Assembly (NCBI GenBank): GCA_040394195.1
Contig: JBEBSR010000046.1
Span: forward strand, 1 to 22,313
DNA: 22,313 nt
Direction of reading: 5' to 3'
Origin: Wohlfahrtiimonas larvae_A
GTDB lineage: Bacteria; Pseudomonadota; Gammaproteobacteria; Cardiobacteriales; Wohlfahrtiimonadaceae
Shown: piece by piece, positions 15,463 to 22,195 of the stretch
How positions within the stretch are numbered: position 1 is the stretch's first letter
How the letters are laid out: each line of letters begins with the position of its first letter
The notes under the pieces: model-generated
Seen by the model: the letters and a program-made list of their open reading frames with translations, nothing else
The model's database searches: none
What the model was told of the DNA's origin: nothing
Translations under genes and position numbers: made by a program

Positions 15463-15482
15463 TGTACTAGCATAGTAGTACA
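15463..15482. promoter_or_regulatory. trp operator (TrpR binding site)
   Basis: TGTACTAGCATAGTAGTACA is an imperfect 20-bp palindrome in which 8 of 10 symmetric pairs match. Its half-site GTACTAG is that of the E. coli TrpR operator (GTACTAGTT and its mirror image). It overlaps the -10 box of the trpR promoter, as in the E. coli trp operon, and is placed directly ahead of a TrpR-family gene. Confidence 0.85.
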
Positions 15483-15499
15483 ATTATTTTTAAAGTCAA
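15472..15499 (-). promoter_or_regulatory. Promoter of the trpR-ABC transporter operon
   Basis: On the minus strand TTGACT (15499-15494) is followed after 16 bases by TACTAT (15477-15472), a good sigma-70 pair. The trp operator covers the -10 box, so bound repressor should block polymerase. The expected start of transcription is just upstream of the GGAGGA site of trpR. Confidence 0.8.
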
Positions 15500-15637
15500 T
15501 TTTTTCTTATCTAAAACCCTCAGAAAATTTCAAACAAATGCCACGAAGGCATTGTTAAAGCTCAATTCCCATCCCCATCATTAATTTTTTTAATTCTATT
15601 GCTTGCATTTATGCTAGAAGCGATGTAAAAAATATGA

Positions 15638-15712
15638 ATGAACAGAATTATTGCACTAGTTTATTTCTTTTACTTTTACTTCAAGCCCTGCGGGACTCGG
15701 AGAATTTTGTGA
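15638..15712 (+). CDS. Phe/Tyr-rich leader peptide of an attenuator
   Basis: A 24-codon frame starts MNRIIALV and continues with seven consecutive aromatic codons, Tyr-Phe-Phe-Tyr-Phe-Tyr-Phe (15662-15682), then KPCGTRRIL and TGA. Leader peptides with such runs (PheL, PheM, TrpL) let a stalled ribosome sense a shortage of the charged tRNA. The run is directly followed by RNA segments that can form alternative hairpins and by a terminator, the arrangement of classical attenuation. I see no good ribosome binding site. An overlapping frame from 15634 (stop 15721-15723) reads six Leu codons in seven; I prefer the aromatic frame because its stop codon would place the ribosome over the antiterminator arm, and because aromatic control fits the neighbouring trp operon. 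Confidence 0.6.
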   Translation: MNRIIALVYFFYFYFKPCGTRRIL

Positions 15713-15768
15713 TGCATAAATAAACCAGCAAAACATAACCGAAAGCCCGCACAAAGCGGGCTTTTTTT
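15679..15768 (+). promoter_or_regulatory. Transcription attenuator with mutually exclusive hairpins
   Basis: Arm 1 CTTCAAGCCC (15679-15688) pairs with arm 2 GGGACTCGGAG (15692-15702; one bulge, one mismatch). Arm 2 extended, TGCGGGACTCGG (15689-15700), can instead pair with arm 3 CCGAAAGCCCGCA (15739-15751; TGCGGG/CCCGCA, CT/AG and CGG/CCG with small bulges), which would destroy the terminator 15742-15768. A ribosome stalled in the Tyr/Phe codons (15662-15682) would cover arm 1 and favour the 2:3 antiterminator. A ribosome reaching the TGA at 15710 would hinder arm 2 and let the terminator form. This matches the trp/phe attenuation design; pairing was done by eye. Confidence 0.7.
15742..15768 (+). 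terminator. Attenuator terminator ahead of the MHS transporter
   Basis: AAAGCCCGC (15742-15750) and GCGGGCTTT (15756-15764) form a perfect 9-bp stem with a 5-base loop, followed by Ts to 15768. The core AGCCCGC...GCGGGCTTTTTTT is the same as in the E. coli trp attenuator. No full-sized plus-strand gene ends upstream, and the transporter starts 40 bases later, so it acts as a conditional leader terminator. Confidence 0.92.
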
Positions 15769-15807
15769 AATCTACACAATTATAAATTTAAACCCAAGGA
15801 GTAAACC

Positions 15808-17214
15808 ATGTCAGTCAGTACCGAGCCAGTTCAGGCCGAAAAGTCATTATCGCGAGAGGATAAGAAAACCTTATCTCTAGCAGCATTGGGAGGCACGTTG
15901 GAATTCTATGATTTCGTTATTTATGCGCTATACATAGAAACTGTCGTAAAACCTCTTTTTCTACCTGCAGATATTGCTGCTGGCATTTGGGGTGATATTT
16001 TTGCTTGGGGTGGTTTTGCCGCAGGTTACTTAGCTCGCCCAATTGGCGGCATGGTAATGGCTCACTTTGGTGATACTTTAGGCCGTAAAAAGATGTTCAC
16101 ACTCAGCATCTTTATGATGGCAATCCCAACTTTATTAATTGGCTTAATGCCAACTTATGCAACCATTGGTATTGCAGCACCAGTTTTATTGATCGTATTC
16201 CGTGTATTACAAGGCGCTGCGATTGGCGGTGAAATGCCAGGTGCTTGGGTATTTATTGCAGAACATTCACCTAAGAAGCATTATGGTTTAGGCATTGGTG
16301 TGTTAACAGGTGGTATTGCTGGCGGTATCTTATTAGGTTTCTCTATTTCATTATCCATTGATGTTATTTATGCTGATAATCGTGCTGCAATCACAGATTA
16401 CGCTTGGAGAATTCCATTCATCATTGGTGGTATTTTTGGTTTAGTGGCAGTTTACTTGCGTCGATTCTTATCAGAAACACCTGTGTTCCAAGAAATGGCA
16501 AAAAATAAATCGTTATCTAAAGAAATTCCTATTGTAACGGTTGTGAAAAAGCATCAATTGGCATGTTTATTGACTGGATTATTAACATGGTCGTTATCTA
16601 CAACAATTATGTTGGGCATCTTATTTACGCCAGTCAAAGTTCTACAAGGTTTATATGGCATTGATCCAATGATCACAAGGATTTCAGGCTTAATTGCTGC
16701 AGTTTGTTTAGTCATTGGTTGTATCACTTGTGGTGTTTTTGAAGATAAGCTAAAAACCCGTAAAGTTTCTGTATTATTTTGGGGCGGATTGATCATTACA
16801 TCAGCAATCTTCTATTCAACCTTGTCATCAATATTGGTGCCTTATCAAGCGAATCAATTAACACAAAGCACATTATTCACAGTGATGGCATTGTATGGAT
16901 TAATGGGCTTCTTTGCTGGTTGTACATCATTACCACCAATTATTGCCACACGCATGTTCCCACCCAATATTCGTTTCAGTGGTTTATCATTCGCATATAA
17001 TTTATCCTATGCAATTTTCAGCGCCATTACACCAGCTGTTGCTATCGCATTATTAAAAGTTACACCTATGGGCGTTGCTTATTACTTATGGTTTGTGGCA
17101 ATCATTGCAATTGCTGTAGCATTTTTACCATTAGCTTATAATGGTTGGACAGCCGAAAATGAGCCATTAATCAATGACTCAGAGCCTTCCTTACCCAACT
17201 CTTCATTGACTTAA
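15808..17214 (+). CDS. MFS transporter, metabolite:H+ symporter (MHS/ProP-ShiA-like) family
   Basis: This 468-residue inner-membrane symporter has about twelve hydrophobic segments. The opening GGTLEFYDFVIYALYIETVV and the first cytoplasmic loop GDTLGRKKMF (MFS motif A) are typical of the MHS family, whose members include ProP (proline/betaine) and ShiA (shikimate). FRVLQGAAIGGEMPGAWVFIAEH and AWRIPFIIGGIFGLVAVYLRRFLSET are further family blocks. AAGGAG (15796-15801) lies six bases before the ATG. The aromatic-codon attenuator upstream suggests that it imports phenylalanine or tyrosine, or an aromatic precursor such as shikimate; this is inference from regulation, not from binding-site residues. 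It is divergent from the trpR operon, and a long hairpin separates it from allD. Confidence 0.88.
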   Translation: MSVSTEPVQAEKSLSREDKKTLSLAALGGTLEFYDFVIYALYIETVVKPLFLPADIAAGIWGDIFAWGGFAAGYLARPIGGMVMAHFGDTLGRKKMFTLSIFMMAIPTLLIGLMPTYATIGIAAPVLLIVFRVLQGAAIGGEMPGAWVFIAEHSPKKHYGLGIGVLTGGIAGGILLGFSISLSIDVIYADNRAAITDYAWRIPFIIGGIFGLVAVYLRRFLSETPVFQEMAKNKSLSKEIPIVTVVKKHQLACLLTGLLTWSLSTTIMLGILFTPVKVLQGLYGIDPMITRISGLIAAVCLVIGCITCGVFEDKLKTRKVSVLFWGGLIITSAIFYSTLSSILVPYQANQLTQSTLFTVMALYGLMGFFAGCTSLPPIIATRMFPPNIRFSGLSFAYNLSYAIFSAITPAVAIALLKVTPMGVAYYLWFVAIIAIAVAFLPLAYNGWTAENEPLINDSEPSLPNSSLT

Positions 17215-17241
17215 AACCCAGCAAACTTCTGGCCAAATCTT

Positions 17242-17282
17242 ATGAATTGTGTTGTTAGATTATTTCTAACAATACAATTCAT
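17242..17282. repeat. 18-bp-stem hairpin between the MHS transporter and allD
   Basis: Positions 17242-17259 and 17265-17282 are inverted copies (18 bp, one G-T pair) around a 5-base loop, with GTTAGA/TCTAAC at the core. No T-tract follows on either strand, so it is not a standard terminator. It lies 27 bases after the transporter stop codon and could stabilise that mRNA's 3' end or act before allD. Confidence 0.75.
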
Positions 17283-17387
17283 TTGAATGAAAAGATTGAC
17301 GACTTGGCGAATCTTAACTCAGATCAAGTCATTCTTCGATAAAATGTCGCATATTTCAGTCATCGATGAACATTTTGGAGAAGAACT

Positions 17388-18437
17388 ATGAAGCTGACTC
17401 ACCAAGAATTGCATTCCCTTATGAAAAATAAACTAATGCAAGCAGGTTTAACTGAAGAACACGCTAGCATCGTAGCTGATGTACTGGTTCATGCCGATTT
17501 ACGTGGTATTCATTCTCATGGCGCTGTTCGCGTTGAATACTATGCAGAACGCATCAGCAAAGGTGGTACAAATACCAATCCTAATTTCCAACTCGAAAAA
17601 ACTGGTCCATGTAGTGCTATTTTCCATGGTGATAATGGTTCAGGCCATGTTGCTGCTAAATTAGCAATGGATGAAGCCATTGCCATGGCAAAAGAAAATG
17701 GTGTCGCCGTAGTAGGTATGAGACAAGTTGGTCACAGTGGCGCATTATCATACTTTGTAGAGATGGCAGCCAATGAAGGCTTAGTCGGCATTTCAATGTG
17801 CCAATCAGACCCAATGGCAGTACCTTTCAATGGTGCTGAAGTTTATTACGGCACAAATCCTATCGCATTCGCAGCACCTGGCGAAGGCAAAGATAAAATT
17901 ATTTTTGATATGGCAACAACAGTACAAGCTTGGGGTAAAGTGCTCGATGCTCGTTCTCGCAATGTTGCCATTCCTGATACTTGGGCTGTTGATGGCAACG
18001 GTAAACCAACAACTGATGCTCACGCTGTTCATGGCTTATTACCAATTGCTGGCCCTAAAGGCTATGGTTTAATGATGATGGTGGATGTTTTAGCAGGCGT
18101 GCTCTTAGGCTTGCCTTTTGGTAAAAACGTCTCTTCCATGTACCATGACTTAAAAGAAGGCCGCAATTTAGGACAATTACACATCGTGATTGATCCTGCT
18201 AAATTTGCTGGTGCTGAAGTTGTTCGCCAAGGTATTAGCCGAATGATGAAAGAATTGAATGATATTAAACCTGCTGAAGGTGTCGACATGGTCTTCTATC
18301 CTGGTCAAAACACAGAAATCGCAGAGCGCGGAGCGTTAGCCAATGGTGTAGAAATTGTCGATGAAATCTATAACTATCTAATTTCAGATGCAATTTATGT
18401 CAACTCTTATGACAATAAAGACCCATTTGCCAGTTAA
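17388..18437 (+). CDS. allD: Ureidoglycolate dehydrogenase (NAD+)
   Basis: AllD oxidises (S)-ureidoglycolate to oxalurate with NAD+ in the cytoplasm, in anaerobic allantoin use. The 349 residues equal the E. coli enzyme in length and match it throughout: ADLRGIHSHGAVRVEYYAERISKGG (split ADLRGIHSHGAVRVEYYAER then ISKGG, residues 36-60), VGHSGALSYFVEMAA, GISMCQSDPMAVPF, YYGTNPIAFAAPGEG, FDMATTVQAWGKVLDARSRN and GPKGYGLMMMVDVLAG. His44 and the His in VGHSGA are the expected active-site histidines of this malate/lactate dehydrogenase-2 fold. GGAGAAG precedes the ATG. It heads a group with allC, an MFS gene and allE. I found no convincing promoter; an interrupted GACTTG...CAAGTC inverted repeat (17301-17330) may be a regulator site. 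Confidence 0.96.
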   Translation: MKLTHQELHSLMKNKLMQAGLTEEHASIVADVLVHADLRGIHSHGAVRVEYYAERISKGGTNTNPNFQLEKTGPCSAIFHGDNGSGHVAAKLAMDEAIAMAKENGVAVVGMRQVGHSGALSYFVEMAANEGLVGISMCQSDPMAVPFNGAEVYYGTNPIAFAAPGEGKDKIIFDMATTVQAWGKVLDARSRNVAIPDTWAVDGNGKPTTDAHAVHGLLPIAGPKGYGLMMMVDVLAGVLLGLPFGKNVSSMYHDLKEGRNLGQLHIVIDPAKFAGAEVVRQGISRMMKELNDIKPAEGVDMVFYPGQNTEIAERGALANGVEIVDEIYNYLISDAIYVNSYDNKDPFAS

Positions 18438-18529
18438 TTAAAACCATAAACTCGATCCTTCTCCCCCGAATATCGAGCTTTCTTCTACAAGCAACAACAT
18501 TTTAATCCAAAATGATTAAGGAGCATGTA

Positions 18530-19762
18530 ATGATAGATTTTACAAAACGTTTTTCTGATATCTCTGATTGGCTATCCAAAATTGGTGCTGATCCTACAGG
18601 TGGAATGACTCGCCTTCTTTATACGCAAGAGTGGATTGATGCACAGAATGCTTTAAAGCAAAAATTTACTGACAATGGTTTTGAAGCAAGTTTTGATGAA
18701 ATTGGTAACTTATTTGGCCGTGTTGAAGGTGGTAAATACCCTAACGAAACAATCTTATCAGGCTCACACATTGATACAGTTGTGAATGGTGGTAACTTAG
18801 ATGGTCAATATGGTATTGAAGCTGCATTTTTAGCGATTCAATATTTAAAAGAAACTTATGGACAACCACTGCGTTCTTTAGAAGTTGTATCAATGGCTGA
18901 AGAAGAAGGTAGCCGTTTTCCTTACGTTTTCTGGGGCAGTAAAAATATTGTTGGCATTGCTAAAAATAGTGATGTTGAAAACATTGCAGACAGTAAAGGC
19001 AATAAGTTTGTCGATGCAATGCGTAATGCAGGTTTTGATTTCCGTGATAATGCAAAGCCAATGCGCAGTGACATCAAAGCATTTGTTGAGATCCATATCG
19101 AGCAAGGTAACGTTCTTGAAATGGAAGGCAAACAAATTGGTGTTGTGAATAATATTGTGGGTCAACGCCGTTATAATGTTTCATTAAAAGGCCAATCGAA
19201 CCATGCGGGTACAACACCAATGGGCTATCGTAAAGATACCATTTATGGTTTCAGCCAAATTTGCTTTGAATCTATTAATAAAGCTAAAAAAATGGGTGAT
19301 CCATTAGTATTAACTTTTGGTAAAGTTGAGCCAAAACCAGGCGTTGTCAACGTTGTCCCTGGTTACACTACTTTCACAATTGATTGTCGCCATACTGACA
19401 AAAAAGCCTTAGTTGATTTTACAACTGAGATGGAAGCTGATATGGAGCGCATTGCCAAAGAACAAGGTTTAATCATTGAAATTGATCGTTGGATGGATGA
19501 AGATCCAATCCCAATGGATAAAGCGCTTGTTGAAAAATTAGAAGGCATTTGCAAACGTGACAATTATAACTTCCGTGTAATGCACAGTGGCGCAGGACAT
19601 GACTCACAAATTTTCGCACCAAAAGTGCCAACAGTGATGTTCTTTGTACCAAGCATTAATGGTGTGAGCCATAATCCTGCTGAAGCAACAAAAGTAGAAG
19701 ATTTGGCAGAAGGCGTCAAAGTATTGGCACAAACACTTTATGAATTAGCGTATCAAGAGTAA
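18530..19762 (+). CDS. allC: Allantoate amidohydrolase
   Basis: AllC is a metal-dependent M20-fold hydrolase that converts allantoate to ureidoglycine, ammonia and CO2. From the ATG at 18530 the protein is 410 residues, one short of E. coli AllC. AAGGAG six bases before it decides this start over the upstream ATG at 18512. Metal-site residues are visible: His80 and Asp91 in SGSHIDTVVNGGNLDGQYG, Glu125/Glu126 in MAEEEGSRF, His189 in EIHIEQG and His381 in GVSHNPAE. The dimer and substrate region SNHAGTTPMGYRKDT and the MHSGAGHDSQIFAP block match AllC rather than the related beta-ureidopropionase or N-carbamoyl amino acid hydrolases. It lies 92 bases after allD, with only a weak CTCGAT/ATCGAG hairpin between. 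Confidence 0.95.
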   Translation: MIDFTKRFSDISDWLSKIGADPTGGMTRLLYTQEWIDAQNALKQKFTDNGFEASFDEIGNLFGRVEGGKYPNETILSGSHIDTVVNGGNLDGQYGIEAAFLAIQYLKETYGQPLRSLEVVSMAEEEGSRFPYVFWGSKNIVGIAKNSDVENIADSKGNKFVDAMRNAGFDFRDNAKPMRSDIKAFVEIHIEQGNVLEMEGKQIGVVNNIVGQRRYNVSLKGQSNHAGTTPMGYRKDTIYGFSQICFESINKAKKMGDPLVLTFGKVEPKPGVVNVVPGYTTFTIDCRHTDKKALVDFTTEMEADMERIAKEQGLIIEIDRWMDEDPIPMDKALVEKLEGICKRDNYNFRVMHSGAGHDSQIFAPKVPTVMFFVPSINGVSHNPAEATKVEDLAEGVKVLAQTLYELAYQE

Positions 19763-19803
19763 GTCACTCCTTTAAAACAACTGATCATTTTACTAAGAAA
19801 TCT

Positions 19804-19829
19804 GGGCTGAAATTAAAATTTCTCAGCCC
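19804..19829 (+). other. Stem-loop between allC and the MFS gene
   Basis: GGGCTGA (19804-19810) and TCAGCCC (19823-19829) form a 7-bp GC-rich stem. The inside can pair further as GAAATT/AATTTC (19809-19814 with 19817-19822). The following TAAGGTTCTCTTTT is only loosely T-rich. It may be a weak terminator or an RNA-processing or stability element that lowers expression of the downstream genes. Confidence 0.5.
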
Positions 19830-19862
19830 TAAGGTTCTCTTTTATCAAAAATAGAGGTAAAT

Positions 19863-21110
19863 ATGAATACGAATATCGAAACAACGGACCATCCTCAACA
19901 AGGATGGCCATATTGGATGAAACTAATCATCGTGCTCTGTTTGGGTTGGACGGCGATTTGGATTTATAGACAAACTTTACCAAGTGTTTACCCTGAAATG
20001 GAACTCGACTTGGGTGTTAGTAATACTGCATTAGGCTTTATAGCAACCTGTTATTTCTTCTCCTATACTGCAATGCAAATTCCTGCGGGGATTTTAGTGG
20101 ATAAATTTGGCCAAAAAATTGTTATGGTGCCAGGATTTATTTTATTCGCTGTTGCTCCTCTTCTCATTGCAACTTCAAGCTCCATTAACATGATCTACTT
20201 CGCAAGTGTGCTTGCTGGTATTGGTTGTGGTACATATTATGGTTCAGCTTATTCACTCTCTTCACAGAATATTCCTGCTGATCGCCGTGGATTATCAACA
20301 GCTATCATCAACAGTGGTTCAGCACTGGGTATGGCGATTGCATTGATTGGCTCAAGTTTATTGGTTAAACAAATGGGCATGTCTTGGCAGCTCATGATGT
20401 ATATTTCAGCAGCTCTAATCATCGTTATGATCTTTGTATTTTTAGCAATCATCAAAGGTATTAAACCACAACAAGCTAACAGCACTCAATCTACAGATGA
20501 AGCAGCTGAGGAAGAAGATCAAGAAGGCGTAATGAAGCGTTTGTTAACACCAAAAATGCTTTCTATTTACTTCCTTTATTTTGGTACTTGTTATGGCTAT
20601 TACATGATCGTGACATGGTTACCAAAATTTTTACAATCAGAAAGAGGCTTTGAAGGTGTAGCTGTTGGTTTTGCAGCATCATTGGTTGCATTCGCTTCTA
20701 TTCCAGGCGCTTTATTATTCAGCCGTTTATCTGATAAATTTCAATCTAAAAAAACAACCTTAATCGTTGCTTTAGAATTAGCGGCTGCTGTTATGTTATT
20801 TGGCATCATCTCTTTTACAAATGAAACAGCATTGTTAATTGCTTTAATTCTCTATGGCTTACTCGGCAAACTTGCTGTAGAACCTATTATTATCTCTTAT
20901 GTTGCCGATGTTGCACCTAAAAAAGGTTATGGTACAACTCTTGGTGTATTTAATAGCTGCGGCATGGCATCTTCTGTTATCGCACCACCATTAACAGGTG
21001 CTATTATAGATGCTACAAGCAGCCAAGCTTTAGGTTTTTATGTTGCGGTTGCAATTCTATTTGCAGGTGCAATTTTATTTATGTTTATGAATAAGAAGAA
21101 AGTTGCTTAA
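19863..21110 (+). CDS. MFS transporter, probable ureide (allantoate) uptake carrier
   Basis: This 415-residue inner-membrane carrier has twelve predicted helices split by a central hydrophilic, acidic loop (about residues 205-225, EAAEEEDQEG). The first cytoplasmic loop DKFGQKIVMVPG carries an MFS motif A variant. General shape and YFFSYTAMQIPAGILVDKFG resemble the anion:cation symporters that import organic acids such as hexuronates. It lies between allC and allE, inside a gene order that in E. coli is simply allD-allC-allE. Import of allantoate or a related ureide is therefore the best guess, resting on context. GAGG before the ATG is an adequate ribosome binding site. Allantoin itself is less likely, since no allantoinase gene is seen here. 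Confidence 0.88.
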   Translation: MNTNIETTDHPQQGWPYWMKLIIVLCLGWTAIWIYRQTLPSVYPEMELDLGVSNTALGFIATCYFFSYTAMQIPAGILVDKFGQKIVMVPGFILFAVAPLLIATSSSINMIYFASVLAGIGCGTYYGSAYSLSSQNIPADRRGLSTAIINSGSALGMAIALIGSSLLVKQMGMSWQLMMYISAALIIVMIFVFLAIIKGIKPQQANSTQSTDEAAEEEDQEGVMKRLLTPKMLSIYFLYFGTCYGYYMIVTWLPKFLQSERGFEGVAVGFAASLVAFASIPGALLFSRLSDKFQSKKTTLIVALELAAAVMLFGIISFTNETALLIALILYGLLGKLAVEPIIISYVADVAPKKGYGTTLGVFNSCGMASSVIAPPLTGAIIDATSSQALGFYVAVAILFAGAILFMFMNKKKVA

Positions 21111-21161
21111 TGAACAACTTCTAGTCATTTATATTGTTTAATTTTTTAAAGGAGATAATCG

Positions 21162-21947
21162 ATGGGTTATATTAATAATCAGCTAGGCTTTCCAAATGGC
21201 GTATTACAAACACGTTCATTCGTAAAACACGGTAACTGTGCGTTATTGGAACCAAATGGCTGGGTTAATAACCGAGTGCCAGGCTTTGATAACTGTGACA
21301 TGACAATTTTAGGTTCACCTAAAATGGGCGCATCATTTGTAGATTACGTTGTTACAATGCATCCTAATGGCGAAAATACTCGTGGTTTTGGTGGCGGTGA
21401 TATCGAAACTTTCGTATTCGTATTGGAAGGTAAAATCAAAGCTTACTCAGATAAAGATGAGCATATCTTAGATAAAGGTGGTTATTTGTACTGCCCTGCT
21501 GGCGTTACGATGTACCTTAAAAATGATAACAATGGTGAGAAGAGTAAATTATTCCTCTACAAACGCCGTTATGTACCATTAGAAGGTTATTCTGCGCGCG
21601 TTATTTCTGACAACATTAAAAATGTTGAAGTGATTCACTATGAAGGCATGAAAAATGTTCACTTCCAAAGTATGTTGCCTGCTGAATTAGGCTTTGATAT
21701 GAACATGCACATCTTAACTTTCAAAAAAGGTGGATCACATGGTTACATCGAAACTCACGTTCAAGAACATGGCGCTTTGATTACATCTGGTCGTGGTATG
21801 TATAACTTAGATAATCAATGGATGCCAGTTCAAGAAGGTGATTACATCTTCATGGGCCCTTATAACTTACAAGTAGCTTATCAAGTAGGTGAAGAAGATT
21901 TTAGTTATATTTACTCTAAAGATTGTCATCGTGACATTGATCTCTAA
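21162..21947 (+). CDS. allE: (S)-ureidoglycine aminohydrolase
   Basis: AllE is a Mn-dependent bicupin that releases ammonia from (S)-ureidoglycine to give (S)-ureidoglycolate, linking AllC and AllD. The 261 residues equal the E. coli protein (formerly YlbA). Both cupin domains are seen: the first around GGGDIETFVFVLEGKIKAYS to GGYLYCPAGVTMYL, the second around HGYIETHVQEHGALITSGRG to GDYIFMGPYNLQVAY. The likely Mn ligands in the second cupin are Glu197, His199, His203 and Gln237, matching the positions known for the family. FLYKRRYVPLEGY and the ending YIYSKDCHRDIDL are near-identical to AllE. GGAG precedes the ATG. It is the last gene before a strong terminator. Confidence 0.96.
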   Translation: MGYINNQLGFPNGVLQTRSFVKHGNCALLEPNGWVNNRVPGFDNCDMTILGSPKMGASFVDYVVTMHPNGENTRGFGGGDIETFVFVLEGKIKAYSDKDEHILDKGGYLYCPAGVTMYLKNDNNGEKSKLFLYKRRYVPLEGYSARVISDNIKNVEVIHYEGMKNVHFQSMLPAELGFDMNMHILTFKKGGSHGYIETHVQEHGALITSGRGMYNLDNQWMPVQEGDYIFMGPYNLQVAYQVGEEDFSYIYSKDCHRDIDL

Positions 21948-21969
21948 GTAGAATCTTACATTATACACC

Positions 21970-22003
21970 AAAGCAGGCATTCATTTGAGTGCCTGCTTTT
22001 TTT
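21970..22003 (+). terminator. Rho-independent terminator after allE
   Basis: AAAGCAGGCATTC (21970-21982) and GAGTGCCTGCTTT (21987-21999) pair over 13 bp with one G-T pair, around a 4-base loop, and are followed by Ts up to 22003. It closes the allD-allC-MFS-allE group. Confidence 0.93.
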
Positions 22004-22195
22004 ATAAAAATTATTCATGAATAAAATCATATAAATAAATTATAAAGAAAATCAATATTTCTGATTTTACTCACAAGTGCTCATAAATGATTAGTCAATA
22101 TCATTTTAAAAATGTAAAATAACAATAATTTAAACAAAGTTATATTTAATCAAGCTGATTTTTAAATATTTCTCCCCTTTCATCAGAGGCATAAA

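Noticed and set aside
15447..15473. Longer TrpR start at 15473
   Set aside because: It lies inside the operator and -10 box and has no ribosome binding site, whereas GGAGGA precedes the ATG at 15446.
15535..15554. Small AATGCC/GGCATT hairpin upstream of the attenuator
   Set aside because: It has only six base pairs and no T-tract or conserved context; it is likely to be chance.
15500..15807. Riboswitch or small RNA ahead of the MHS transporter
   Set aside because: I tried guanidine, purine, preQ1, glycine and 6S/4.5S-like patterns without a match. The leader peptide and competing stems explain the terminator better.
22011..22024. 14-bp palindrome TTATTCATGAATAA after the allE terminator
   Set aside because: It is AT-rich and perfect but sits in very AT-rich DNA, with no promoter relation I could establish.
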